Of a stretch of 64,000 nucleotides of DNA, positions 53,854-62,759 are shown piece after piece. Below the pieces are notes generated by a model. The model ran no database searches, was not told where the DNA came from, and saw only the letters and a list, made by a program, of their open reading frames with translations. Numbering within the stretch: the first letter of the stretch is position 1; the number at the start of each line of letters is the position of its first letter. The stretch spans positions 62,001 to 126,000 of the forward strand of contig NZ_FNZM01000017.1 of NCBI RefSeq assembly GCF_900109265.1, given 5' to 3'. The DNA is from Paraburkholderia tropica. GTDB taxonomy: Bacteria > Pseudomonadota > Gammaproteobacteria > Burkholderiales > Burkholderiaceae. The translations under genes were made by a program, and so were the position numbers.

Positions 53854-54723
53854 TCAGCGCAGCGACGCGGTGCCGTTGTTCAACACGATGATATTGCGCT
53901 CGACCACGCGCGCGCGAAAGCTCACGGCATTGCCGTCGCGCCAGATTTCGGTGCGGATCGTTTCACCCGGATAAACCGGCGCGGTGAAGCGCGCGTGAAA
54001 GCGCACGAGACGCGCGGGATCGCTCGCACACAGCGTCTTGAGCAGCGCGTGCGCCGCCACGGCCCACGTGGCGAGTCCGTGCAGGATTGGCCGCTCGAAA
54101 CCCGCTGCGTGCGCGATTTGCGGGTCGGCGTGCAAGGCGTTGTCGTCGCCGCACAAACGATAGAGCAGCGCGGTTTCGGGACGCGTCGGCAATTCGCAGA
54201 CATAATCGGCCTCGCGATCGGGCACCGCGGGCGGCGCCGACGGCGCCTCGTCGCTCGGACCGCCGTTGGCGCTAAACCCGCCATCGCCACGGCAGAACGT
54301 GAGCTGACGCAGCGTCGCGTAGCGCTCGCCCGTGGCCTTGTCCGTGAGGCTGCGTTCGATTTCGAGCAGCGCGCCTTTGCCTTCGCCTTTATCGACCACG
54401 CGCGTGATACGCGAGCGGCCAATCACCGTGGCTTCGCGCGGCAGCGGCTTGTGAATCTCGATGCCCTGTTCGCCGTGCAGCAGGCGCACCCAGTCGATGC
54501 CGCTTTTGGGGTCGCGCGCCCAGAAGCCCGGAAAGCCGAGCACGACGGCGAACGTCGGCGGCACGCGCAATTCTTTTTCGTAGACGAAAGCAAGATCGTC
54601 GACATCGACGGGATTCGCGCCGTAGCCCACCGCGAGGCTGTAGAACATCGCGTCGCGCGCGGTATAAGTCTGTTCGACGTCCTGAAACGGCCAGTTGCGC
54701 AGCGTGTGATAGTCGATCGTCAT
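53854..54723 (-). CDS. MaoC-family 2-enoyl-CoA hydratase
   Basis: A 289-residue (R)-specific enoyl-CoA hydratase-2-like protein of the MFE-2/HSD17B4 type. An N-terminal hot-dog half (about 10-130; TYTARDAMFYSLAVGYGANP and PTFAVVLGFPG) is followed by the MaoC half with hydratase-2 motif YRLCGDDNALHADPQIAHAAGF (key residues DDNALHAD) and PILHGL. It should hydrate trans-2-enoyl-CoA to (R)-3-hydroxyacyl-CoA, matching the SDR dehydrogenase at 60533. 67 bp after the enoyl-CoA hydratase stop. Confidence 0.87.
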   Translation of the reverse strand: MTIDYHTLRNWPFQDVEQTYTARDAMFYSLAVGYGANPVDVDDLAFVYEKELRVPPTFAVVLGFPGFWARDPKSGIDWVRLLHGEQGIEIHKPLPREATVIGRSRITRVVDKGEGKGALLEIERSLTDKATGERYATLRQLTFCRGDGGFSANGGPSDEAPSAPPAVPDREADYVCELPTRPETALLYRLCGDDNALHADPQIAHAAGFERPILHGLATWAVAAHALLKTLCASDPARLVRFHARFTAPVYPGETIRTEIWRDGNAVSFRARVVERNIIVLNNGTASLR

Positions 54724-54790
54724 AACGGTGCGATGAAAGTGAATGGCGAGATTTTGGAAAGCGAGCGTTCGCTCACGTTTTCAGACCAGC

Positions 54791-55591
54791 TTATTGACTT
54801 ACGGGCCACTGAAACAGCGGCGCTTCTTTCTCGCGAAAACGACGCACGGCCTCGCGATGAAACTCCGTGGTAAACGCAATGCCCTGCGCGGCGGCTTCGA
54901 TGTCGAGCATCGCGCGCAAGTCGCTGCCGAGCGATTGATTGAGCGCGCGCTTCGCCAGTCCAAACGCGACCGGCGAGGCGTTGGCGAGACAAGCCGCGAT
55001 CTGCGCGGCGCGCGCGTGCAACTGCGCCGCCTCGACGATCTCGAGCACCGCGCCCGCTTCCTTCGCCTCCGGCGCGCGCATCTCGCGCGCGGTAAATACG
55101 AGGTCTTTGGCGCGCGCGAGACCGACCACGCGCGGCAGCGTGTAGAACGCGCCGCAATCGGGCACGAGGCCCACTTTCATGAACGGCATGCAAAAACGCG
55201 CGCGCTCGCTGGCGATCACGAAGTCGGCGGCCAGCGCGAGACTGAAGCCCGCGCCGTAGCAGACACCGTCGACGGCGGCGATCACCGGACGATCGAGATC
55301 GATCAGCATGCTGATCCAGCCATGCAGGTCGTCGATGCGCTCGCGGCCCGCTTGCGCGCTCGTCACGTTCATGCCGCGCACGTCGCCGCCCGAACAGAAG
55401 TCGCCGCCCTCGCCGCGCAGCACCACGGCGCGTATCGAACGGTCAGCGCGAATGCGCACCACGGCGTCGTGCAACGCCGTGCGCATTTCCGTGTTCAGCG
55501 CGTTCTTCGCTTCGGGGCGATTAAAAGAAAGCGTGACCACGCCATCGTGTTGCGTGATCAGCAGCGTGTTGTTGTCTTCAGGCGCGTTCAT
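54791..55591 (-). CDS. Enoyl-CoA hydratase/isomerase (crotonase family)
   Basis: A 266-residue crotonase-fold enzyme. VVLRGEGGDFCSGGDVRGM supplies the oxyanion-hole region (SGGD) near residue 70, and YGAGFSLALAADFVIAS the second. In ARFCMPFMKVGLVPDCGAFYTLPR (key part LVPDCGAFYTLPR) the usual catalytic Glu/Asp pair seems altered: the first position of typical hydratases (E of GAxxE) is not clear, so it could be an isomerase or another crotonase-type reaction. Its start overlaps the lipoate-ligase-like stop by 4 nt. Confidence 0.85.
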   Translation of the reverse strand: MNAPEDNNTLLITQHDGVVTLSFNRPEAKNALNTEMRTALHDAVVRIRADRSIRAVVLRGEGGDFCSGGDVRGMNVTSAQAGRERIDDLHGWISMLIDLDRPVIAAVDGVCYGAGFSLALAADFVIASERARFCMPFMKVGLVPDCGAFYTLPRVVGLARAKDLVFTAREMRAPEAKEAGAVLEIVEAAQLHARAAQIAACLANASPVAFGLAKRALNQSLGSDLRAMLDIEAAAQGIAFTTEFHREAVRRFREKEAPLFQWPVSQ

Positions 55592-56757
55592 GCGGTCGCT
55601 CCCGCCGAATCTTCGCGCACGCGGTCGCCGGACGAAGCGGCCGATCCCGCCAGTTCGGCCAGCGCCTTGTCGAGCGCCGTCAGCAGATGCACGGGTTCGA
55701 CGCCCGCGAACTCCACATCCTCGCGCGCGAGAAAGGCTTCGATATGCTGGCCGCAGGCGTCACGCGTGGCGGCGAGACCCGCGAATCCGTCTTCGAGCCA
55801 GTCCACCGATCGCAGCGGCCGCGGATGCCAGTCGCCGTTCACGATCGCACGCTGCACCACGCCGCCGCGCACGAGCAGGCTCAACCAGATCAGTCCTGCC
55901 GGCGCTTTCTCGCGGCCGCGCACCACGCGGTCGCCTTCGCGCGCGTGCGGGCCGTAGCGCGTGGCTTCGCTCTTTTGATGGAACCAGCCGTCGTCGATCA
56001 GTTCGCTTTCGTATTGCTGCGCGAACGCGCGTTCATCGGCATTGAGTTCGCCCGCTTCGAGCGCGATGTCGCCGAAGATGCGCCGCACGCACGCCTCGAC
56101 CCACGCACGCAATTCGGCTTCGCTCACCGCACGGCCCAACTCCTGCTCCAGATACGTGTAGCGCGAGCCAAGATCCTTGTGCTTTTTGTCCTTCACTTTC
56201 TCGGGCGCCATCGGCATCGCACGCGCCGCGATAGCCGTATCGATGGCCTTCACGTTGAGCAGGATGCGGAACGTGAGCACGCCGCTTTCGATTTTCAGCG
56301 ACGTGGCGACGAGCTTGCGGCCGTCGATTTCGACGTCGTTGAGCGGACGATAAGCGGCCGCGAGGCCGAACACTTCGCGCAACGCCTCGGCCACGTGACC
56401 GAGCACCGTGGGAAACGCCTGCGCGGCCGTCGACGGCACGCCGGGCAGATCGACCGGCAGATACAGCGCGAGAAACGCCGAGCCGCTACCCGCATAAATC
56501 GCTCCGCCGCTGCTCACACGACGACGCACCAGCACGTTGTTCTCGCGGCAGAACGGCAGGTCGAGCACCTGGTTCGGATCCTCGTTCACACCGACCGTGA
56601 TGCTGTCGCTGTTGAACACGTTCAGAAGCACCGTGGGCGGTGCGCGACGCTCGGCCACCGCGCGCTCGACGGCGGGCGAGACCGACGTCGAAAAGTCGGC
56701 GTAACTATGGCCGCCCACCACGTAGCGCCACGGCGACGCTGCTGTCTTTGCGTTCAT
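55588..56757 (-). CDS. Lipoate-protein ligase A-like protein
   Basis: A 389-residue protein of the biotin/lipoate A/B ligase fold (BPL_LplA_LipB). VLVRRRVSSGGAIYAGSG is the lipoyl-AMP-binding loop (RRxSGGGAV in LplA), and PLNDVEIDGRKLVATSLK holds the conserved lysine region of the active site. The C-terminal third (about 230-389) resembles an LplA accessory domain but is longer. No lipoyl-domain protein is encoded nearby. It is coupled by 4-nt overlaps both to the upstream CoA ligase and the downstream enoyl-CoA hydratase, so its job is probably in the same pathway: activation or transfer of an acyl group, or maintenance of a lipoylated enzyme. Function unassigned. Confidence 0.8.
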   Translation of the reverse strand: MNAKTAASPWRYVVGGHSYADFSTSVSPAVERAVAERRAPPTVLLNVFNSDSITVGVNEDPNQVLDLPFCRENNVLVRRRVSSGGAIYAGSGSAFLALYLPVDLPGVPSTAAQAFPTVLGHVAEALREVFGLAAAYRPLNDVEIDGRKLVATSLKIESGVLTFRILLNVKAIDTAIAARAMPMAPEKVKDKKHKDLGSRYTYLEQELGRAVSEAELRAWVEACVRRIFGDIALEAGELNADERAFAQQYESELIDDGWFHQKSEATRYGPHAREGDRVVRGREKAPAGLIWLSLLVRGGVVQRAIVNGDWHPRPLRSVDWLEDGFAGLAATRDACGQHIEAFLAREDVEFAGVEPVHLLTALDKALAELAGSAASSGDRVREDSAGATA

Positions 56758-57935
56758 GCTGTCTCTCTCCTGTTGTCTTCGACCAGCGCGGCGCCGTCGA
56801 GCTTCTCGACAGTCTCGATCGCGTCGGCATGAATGAGCGTCTGGCGCTTGAAGCGCTCGGCGACGGTGTGCAGATCGGTGGGTGCGCCTTCCACGAGCAG
56901 CGTGAGATGATCGCCGCCGTGCGCCTTGCGACTGAGCACGAGCCGATACGCGCCCGTTGCGCCCGGCACGCCGAGCAGCACCGTTTTCAGTTCGGACGGA
57001 TAGACCTTCACGCCCTTGACCTTCACCATCGAATCGACTCGACCGAACACCACGCGCGGCAGCGCCACCGTGCGTCCGTGCACGGGCGGCGTGCGTTCGA
57101 GCACGGTCAGATCGCCGGTGCGATAGCGCACGAGCGGCTGCAATTCCTTCTTCAGATGCGTGAGCACGAGTTCGCCGCGCTCGCCGTCGGGCAGCACTTC
57201 GCCGCTATCGGGATCGATCACTTCGGCGTAAAGCAGTTCGTCGAATACGTGGACGCCCGGCGATTCGCTACCGGGAAAAGTCCGCGCGACCGGCAAACAT
57301 TCGGACAACGAATAACTGTCGATCAGCAGCGTATGGGGCATCGCGGCCCGCACGCGCGCATACAGTTCCGCGTTGCCGCTGAACGCCTCGCCGCCCGCGA
57401 AGAACACGCGCGGAATCGGGCAGCCCGCTTCGATCAGCTTCAGCGCATGCGAAGGATTGCCCGCAAGCACCGTCACGCCGCATTGACGCGCGACCTGTGC
57501 GGCGCGCTCCGTTTCGCCGGGGCCGTGCGGAATGCACGCCACGCCGCGCGCCTCCATCTGGCTTTGATAGAACAGGCCCGCGACAAACAGGTGATAGCCG
57601 AACGTGACCATGCAGACGTCGCCGGGACCGATGCCGCACGCGTCGAGATGCTGCCCGCAGGCCGCTTCGATGGTGCGCAGATCGGCGGTGCTGTGCAGAA
57701 TGGGCACGAGCGACGCGCCCATCGGCGTGAGATGCACGCGCACGGGCGGCGCGGAGGGCGCGGGCGCGAACGCGCCGTAGCCAGGCTTCGCCATTTCGGC
57801 GACGAGTTGCGCGCGCGACATCAGCGGCACGCGTTGCGCGAATTCCGCCGTGCTCGTCACTTCGCGCGGCAAACGCCCCGCATAGAACGGATGCGTGTGC
57901 AGGCGCTCAAGCTGCGCATTGAGCCGATGCAGCAT
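56754..57935 (-). CDS. PaaK-like acyl/aryl-CoA ligase
   Basis: A 393-residue ANL-superfamily enzyme related to phenylacetate-CoA ligase. The adenylate-binding segment DSYSLSECLP and the hinge/ribose motif YRTGDL (near residue 270) are visible, then VFGRVDSMVKVKGVKVYPSEL (key part GRVDSMVKVKGVKVYP), as in PaaK. It is shorter than PaaK (about 435), mainly in the N-terminal part. It may activate the pathway's starting acid with CoA. Overlaps the lipoate-ligase-like gene by 4 nt; 39 bp after the thiolase stop. Confidence 0.83.
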   Translation of the reverse strand: MLHRLNAQLERLHTHPFYAGRLPREVTSTAEFAQRVPLMSRAQLVAEMAKPGYGAFAPAPSAPPVRVHLTPMGASLVPILHSTADLRTIEAACGQHLDACGIGPGDVCMVTFGYHLFVAGLFYQSQMEARGVACIPHGPGETERAAQVARQCGVTVLAGNPSHALKLIEAGCPIPRVFFAGGEAFSGNAELYARVRAAMPHTLLIDSYSLSECLPVARTFPGSESPGVHVFDELLYAEVIDPDSGEVLPDGERGELVLTHLKKELQPLVRYRTGDLTVLERTPPVHGRTVALPRVVFGRVDSMVKVKGVKVYPSELKTVLLGVPGATGAYRLVLSRKAHGGDHLTLLVEGAPTDLHTVAERFKRQTLIHADAIETVEKLDGAALVEDNRRETA

Positions 57936-57974
57936 GGTTGTCTCCTCCTGTTGATCGTGCCGCGCCCGTCTGCG

Positions 57975-59174
57975 TCAGACCGCGCGTTCGAAGATCGCTG
58001 CGATGCCCTGCCCGCCGCCCACGCACATCGTTTCGAGTCCGTAACGGCCTTTACGGCGCTGCAATTCGTAGAGCAGCGTGGTGAGCATGCGCACGCCAGT
58101 CGCGCCGATCGGATGACCGAGCGAAATACCCGAACCGTTCACGTTCAGACGCGATTCGTCGTGCCAGCCCCAGCCCTTGAGCACCGCGAGCACCTGGCAC
58201 GCAAACGCTTCGTTCAATTCGACGAGATCGAGCTGATCGAACGTGAGCCCCGTCTTTTGCAGCAGTTTTTTCACGGCAGGCACCGGGCCGATGCCCATCG
58301 TCGCGGGCTCGCAGCCCGACGCGGCCCAGCCGGTCAGATAACCGAGCGGCGTGAGCCCGAGTTTGTCGAGTTGATCTTCGGCGACGATCAGGCACGCGGC
58401 GGCCGCGTCGTTCTGCTGACTCGCGTTGCCCGCCGTGACGGTGCCGCCCTTGATGAGCGGCTTGAGCTTCGAAAGCGACGCCTCGCTCGCGTCGGCGCGG
58501 ATGCCTTCGTCGCGCGCGAACTGCACGGCATCGCCCTTGCGTTGCGGCACCGAAACCGTGACGACTTCATCGGCGAAGCGCCCGGATTCCCAGGCCGCCG
58601 CCGCGCGCTGATGACTGCGCACCGCGTACGCGTCGGCTTCTTCGCGCGTGATGCCGTATTCCTTCGCGAGGTTTTCCGCCGTCTCGATCATTCCCGAGAT
58701 GTAGCCGAAGCGCGCCTCGGGCTGCGAGCGCTCGCGGCCGCGTTCGAGCCGGTCGTGCATGCGCACTGAACCGGCGCGCGCGCCCCAGCGCATATCGGTG
58801 GTGTAGTACTCGATGTTGCTCATGCTCTCGACTCCGCCCGCCACGACCACATCGGCGGCGCCGCTCTGCACCATCATCGCGGCCGTGACGACCGCCTGCA
58901 GGCCTCCGCCGCAACGACGGTCGAGCTGCATGCCGGGCACTTCCACCGGCAGTCCCGCTTCGAGCGCGGCCCAGCGGCCGATGCACGGCGTCTCGCTGTT
59001 CGCATAGGACTGCGCGAACACGACGTCTTCGATACGCGCGGCGTCGATGCCGCTACGCGCGATGGTCTCGCGCAGCACCGTGGCGGCCAGCGCCTCCACG
59101 CTCATGGGGCGCAGACTGCCGCCGAAGGTGCCGACGGGAGTACGGACCGGCGCTACGATTGCTGCTCGTCTCAT
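57975..59174 (-). CDS. Acetyl-CoA acetyltransferase (thiolase)
   Basis: A 399-residue degradative-type thiolase. The acylated cysteine lies in QLDRRCGGGLQAV (near residue 88), the base histidine in GSGISLGHPIGATG and the second cysteine in MCVGGGQGIA. NEAFA near residue 315 is also present. GSGISLGHP replaces the usual GGAIALGHP, a small variation in the active-site loop that some thiolases with bulky substrates share. It would cleave the pathway's 3-ketoacyl-CoA. 57 bp downstream of the CoA-transferase gene. Confidence 0.92.
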   Translation of the reverse strand: MRRAAIVAPVRTPVGTFGGSLRPMSVEALAATVLRETIARSGIDAARIEDVVFAQSYANSETPCIGRWAALEAGLPVEVPGMQLDRRCGGGLQAVVTAAMMVQSGAADVVVAGGVESMSNIEYYTTDMRWGARAGSVRMHDRLERGRERSQPEARFGYISGMIETAENLAKEYGITREEADAYAVRSHQRAAAAWESGRFADEVVTVSVPQRKGDAVQFARDEGIRADASEASLSKLKPLIKGGTVTAGNASQQNDAAAACLIVAEDQLDKLGLTPLGYLTGWAASGCEPATMGIGPVPAVKKLLQKTGLTFDQLDLVELNEAFACQVLAVLKGWGWHDESRLNVNGSGISLGHPIGATGVRMLTTLLYELQRRKGRYGLETMCVGGGQGIAAIFERAV

Positions 59175-59231
59175 TTCGGATTCCTTTTTATTCGATTCGG
59201 TTGCCGACTTCGTGTTGCGTGAATTCGCGTA

Positions 59232-60533
59232 TCAGGCCGCGACGGTCTCGCGCTGCGCGTGATGCGCGGCGGCCAGCGCCTCGCGCTGTTCGGGCGGCGC
59301 AATCTCCAGCATGCGCGCGACACGCTGCGCGAGCGTGAGTCCGCGCAGATCGGCCACGCCATGTTCGGTCACGATGATCGCAGCGTCGCTACGCGGCGTG
59401 CTCACGGGACCATTGAGCCGCGCAACGATCCGGCTGCCGTGCCGCGTGCTCGACGCGAGCGCGACGATCGCCATGCCGCCACGCGAACGCGCCGCGCCGC
59501 GCATGAAATCGAGCGCGCCACCGACCGCGCCCACGTAGCGCCCCGCCGCGACTTCGGCATTCACCTGCCCGGTCAGGTCGACTTCGAGCGCCGAATTGAT
59601 CGCGACGAAACGGTCGAGACTGCCGAGCACGTCGATGTCGTGCGTATAGGCGGTCGAACGAAACTGCACCTGCGTATTGCGATGCGCGAAGCGATACGCG
59701 CGGCGTGTGCCCATCAGCGTGCCCGCGACACTCACGCCCGCGTCGCGCGTCTTGCGTGCGTTCGTCACGACGCCCGCTTCCGTGAGATCGGCAAGCGCGT
59801 CGCCGAATGCGCCGGTATGCACGCCCAGATCGCGGCGATCATGCAGACGCGCAGCGATCGTTTCGGGCAGCGCGCCGAGCCCCAATTGCAGCGTCGAACC
59901 ATCTTCGATCAGCCCCGCAACGTGCGTGGCGATGCGCGCTTCGACGTCGCCCGCAAGCGTGAGCGGCGCTTCGAGCGGCATGCGTTCGGTGTGGATCAGC
60001 GCGTCGAAGTCGTGCGAGACCAACACGCGCTCGCCATGCGTCCACGGCGCGGCCGCATTGACTTCCGCGATCACCACGCGCGCGCTGTCGATCAGCGGCA
60101 CCAGATATTCGTGCGCAACCGAGAGGCTGTAACGCCCCGCTTCGTCGGCGGGCGCGACCTGCAACAGCAGCACGTCGACGCGGTTCGGACCGCGCGTGAG
60201 CGTCTCGCGAAACTGCGAGTAGTGGCACGGCAGAATGTCGAGCAGCCCCGCGCGTTCGAGCGCGCGATTCGCGCCCGCGCCGCCATAGCCCGCAAAATCG
60301 ACGACATCGGCGCAGGCGGGATCGAGTGCGTCGGACCACGTCGCGCCCACGAAGACGCGAAAACGTCCGCCCGACTTCGCCTGACGCGCAATCGCGTGAC
60401 GCTGCGCCATCAAGCGCGTCGTGAGGGCCAGCGGCTCCGCGCCGCATTGGCCCCACGCCACCGTATCGCCGGGGCGCACGTACTGCGCGAGATCGAGCTG
60501 GTCCGCGTCGATCACGCGCGCGGCGCGCGTCAT
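59232..60533 (-). CDS. Acetyl-CoA hydrolase/CoA-transferase family protein
   Basis: A 433-residue family I-type CoA-transferase/hydrolase of the 4-hydroxybutyrate CoA-transferase (Cat2/AbfT) group. The catalytic glutamate is expected in INSALEVDLTGQVNAE (near residue 305). GLGALPETIAARL and GGALDFMRGAARSRGG are other family blocks. It could load CoA onto a carboxylate using a downstream acyl-CoA. Its ATG overlaps the SDR stop by one base (TGATG), so the pair is coupled; the longer open frame is rejected. Confidence 0.88.
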   Translation of the reverse strand: MTRAARVIDADQLDLAQYVRPGDTVAWGQCGAEPLALTTRLMAQRHAIARQAKSGGRFRVFVGATWSDALDPACADVVDFAGYGGAGANRALERAGLLDILPCHYSQFRETLTRGPNRVDVLLLQVAPADEAGRYSLSVAHEYLVPLIDSARVVIAEVNAAAPWTHGERVLVSHDFDALIHTERMPLEAPLTLAGDVEARIATHVAGLIEDGSTLQLGLGALPETIAARLHDRRDLGVHTGAFGDALADLTEAGVVTNARKTRDAGVSVAGTLMGTRRAYRFAHRNTQVQFRSTAYTHDIDVLGSLDRFVAINSALEVDLTGQVNAEVAAGRYVGAVGGALDFMRGAARSRGGMAIVALASSTRHGSRIVARLNGPVSTPRSDAAIIVTEHGVADLRGLTLAQRVARMLEIAPPEQREALAAAHHAQRETVAA

Positions 60534-61453
60534 CAGATCGGATCCCAGCTGAACACGTCGGCGGAAACGTCGAGCGTATGGAACGATTTGCGCAGCGCGG
60601 GCATGGCGTGCTCGGCGATGCTCTGCGGCGTCCAGCCTTCGCCGCGATGCACCGAGCGCACCGGACGCGGCTGGCTCATCAGGAAGATTTCGTTGTTGCG
60701 CACCGCGAAGATCTGCCCCGTGACATCGGCGGCCTCTTCGCTCGCGAGAAACACGGCGAGCGGCGCGATCTTGGCGGGCGTCATCTGCTTGATCTTTTCG
60801 ACGCGCGCTTCCTGCTCGGCCGAATCGATCTTGATCGAATTGATCATGCGGCTCCACGCAAACGGCGCGATGCAGTTCGAGCGCACGCCGAACTTCTGCA
60901 AATCGAGCGCGATCGATTTCGACAGCCCCGCAATCCCGAGTTTCGCCGCACTGTAATTGGCCTGCGCGAGATTGCCGATCAGGCCCGACGTCGACGTCAT
61001 ATGCACGAACGCGCCGCTGCGCTGTTCCTTGAAGTGATCGGCGGCCGCGCGCGACACATAGTACGAGCCGTACAGATGCACCTTCACGACGGCGTCGAAT
61101 TCTTCTTCGCTCATCTTGTGGAAGAAGCGGTCGCGCAGGATGCCCGCGTTGTTCACCACGCAGTCGATGCGGCCAAACACGTCGAGCGCGTTTTGCACGA
61201 TGTGCGCGGCGCCTTGCGGGTCGGCGACGCTATCGGTGTTCGCCGTCGCCTGTCCGTCGAACGCGGCGATCTCGTTGACCACGGCCTGCGCGGGACCGTC
61301 GTTATGGCCCTCGCCCGCGAGCGACGCGCCCACGTCGTTGACCACGACTTTCGCGCCTTGACGCGCCATGGCCAGCGCGATATCGCGGCCGATGCCGCCG
61401 CCCGAGCCCGTCACCACCACCACTTTGCCGTCCAGCATCCGTTGCGTCGTCAT
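60533..61453 (-). CDS. SDR-family (3R)-hydroxyacyl-CoA dehydrogenase
   Basis: A 306-residue short-chain dehydrogenase of the MFE-2/HSD17B4 N-terminal type. TGSGGGIGR (about 13-21) is the NAD-binding motif, NNAG follows, TSTSG holds the catalytic serine and YSAAK the Tyr/Lys pair. VVVNDVG and VNNAGILRDRFFHKM match peroxisomal-type (R)-3-hydroxyacyl-CoA dehydrogenases. GGAGGA lies 9 nt before the ATG at 61453; upstream extension rejected. Pairs chemically with the MaoC hydratase at 53854. First gene of the ten-gene operon. Confidence 0.9.
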   Translation of the reverse strand: MTTQRMLDGKVVVVTGSGGGIGRDIALAMARQGAKVVVNDVGASLAGEGHNDGPAQAVVNEIAAFDGQATANTDSVADPQGAAHIVQNALDVFGRIDCVVNNAGILRDRFFHKMSEEEFDAVVKVHLYGSYYVSRAAADHFKEQRSGAFVHMTSTSGLIGNLAQANYSAAKLGIAGLSKSIALDLQKFGVRSNCIAPFAWSRMINSIKIDSAEQEARVEKIKQMTPAKIAPLAVFLASEEAADVTGQIFAVRNNEIFLMSQPRPVRSVHRGEGWTPQSIAEHAMPALRKSFHTLDVSADVFSWDPI

Positions 61454-61774
61454 CTTTCGTCTTCCTCCAGGCCGCCTTGCGCGGCGCGTTATTCGACTGA
61501 TTGCCGTAGCCGGCGCGGGCCCGGCGTCACTGGCCGCACACCGTGTCACAGTCTGATTCACCGTCTGCTTGCCAGCTTGACGCAAGGCGCACGCACGCAC
61601 AATTTGGATATGCCGAACGCCCGTTTCGTCCACGATTAACCCGTGATTTCGCTAATGGCGCATGTTGCAATGCGGCGCAATAATCGCCAATGTGCGTCGA
61701 TGCGCGCCCATGCTTCACGCATTGGCATACCGTAGACCGAACGGCGCACGCACAGTCACCACCCAGGCGGAGCA
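61454..61774. other. Divergent LysR/operon promoter region
   Basis: 321 bp between the LysR gene and the catabolic operon; it must hold both promoters and the LysR site. A/T-richer patches around 61600-61690 and short inverted elements (CGCAT...ATGCG near 61658-61674) are candidates, but none is decisive. Confidence 0.5.
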
Positions 61775-62677
61775 ATGCATTTCGATCTAGTCGACCTGAA
61801 GCTCTTTACGCACGTCGCGGAAGCCAGCAGCCTCACGCGCGGCGCAGAACGCGCGCATCTGTCGCTGCCGGCGGCCAGCACGCGCATCAAGAATCTCGAA
61901 GAACAGGTCGGCGTCAAGCTGCTGTCGCGCACGAGTCAGGGCGTGACGCTCACCGCGCCCGGCGAAACGCTGCTCGCGCATGCGCGGCGCGTGCTCAAGC
62001 AACTCGAACAATTGAGCGGCGATCTGCAGGAGTATTCGCAGGGCGTGAAAGGCCACGTGCGCGTTTTCGCCAACACCACGGCAATGAGCGAGTTTCTGCC
62101 CGCGGTGCTGCGCACTTACCTGATCAATCATCCCGATGTCTACGTGGATATTCACGAACGTTTGAGCCCGGATATCGTGCGCGCGGTGCAGGACGGCACC
62201 ATCGATATCGGCATCGTGGCGGGCGAAATCCGCACCGAGGGATTGCAGGCGATGCCGTATCGGCGCGATCGGCTCGTGCTCGTGACCGCGCTTTCGCATC
62301 CGCTCGCGCAGGCCAGCGAAACGGCATTTGCGAGCACGCTCGATTACGATTTCGTGGGTCCGCCCGACGAAAGCGCGATCTTCGCGTTTTTGAAGCGCGC
62401 CTCGTCGGATTTGCAGCGCACCATTCGCTGGCGCATTCAAGTGGGCAATTTCGAAGCCGCTTGCCGCATGATCGAAGCGAATATCGGCATTGGCGTCTTG
62501 CCCGAAGGCAGCGCGCGCCGCCATGCGCAAACCATGGCGCTCAAGATCGTGCCCCTCACCGACGAATGGGCCGTGCGCAAACTGCAAATCTGTGTGAACG
62601 ATCGCGATGCGTTGCCGCTGTTCGCACGCAAACTCGTCGATCTGCTCGTGGCCGATGGCATCGGCCGGCTCGAATAA
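61775..62677 (+). CDS. LysR-family transcriptional regulator of the catabolic operon
   Basis: A 300-residue LysR-type regulator. Winged helix at about 1-62 (DLVDLKLFTHVAEASSLTRGA..LPAASTRIKNLEEQVGVKLL), effector domain from about 90 with IVAGEIRTEGLQAMPYRRDR. It is divergent from the ten-gene operon, so it is very likely its regulator, with a pathway intermediate as inducer. A bidirectional terminator follows. Confidence 0.9.
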   Translation: MHFDLVDLKLFTHVAEASSLTRGAERAHLSLPAASTRIKNLEEQVGVKLLSRTSQGVTLTAPGETLLAHARRVLKQLEQLSGDLQEYSQGVKGHVRVFANTTAMSEFLPAVLRTYLINHPDVYVDIHERLSPDIVRAVQDGTIDIGIVAGEIRTEGLQAMPYRRDRLVLVTALSHPLAQASETAFASTLDYDFVGPPDESAIFAFLKRASSDLQRTIRWRIQVGNFEAACRMIEANIGIGVLPEGSARRHAQTMALKIVPLTDEWAVRKLQICVNDRDALPLFARKLVDLLVADGIGRLE

Positions 62678-62689
62678 TTCACGCTTTAA

Positions 62690-62733
62690 AAAAAAGAACG
62701 GCGGCGCATTGAAATTGCGCCGCCGTTTCTTTT
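62690..62733. terminator. Bidirectional terminator between the LysR and acyl-CoA dehydrogenase genes
   Basis: Perfect 12-bp stem AACGGCGGCGCA (62697-62708) / TGCGCCGCCGTT (62716-62727), 7-nt loop, with A-rich and T-rich flanks on each side. Confidence 0.92.
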
Positions 62734-62759
62734 CATTCAAATCAAAGCGATTCAATCTA

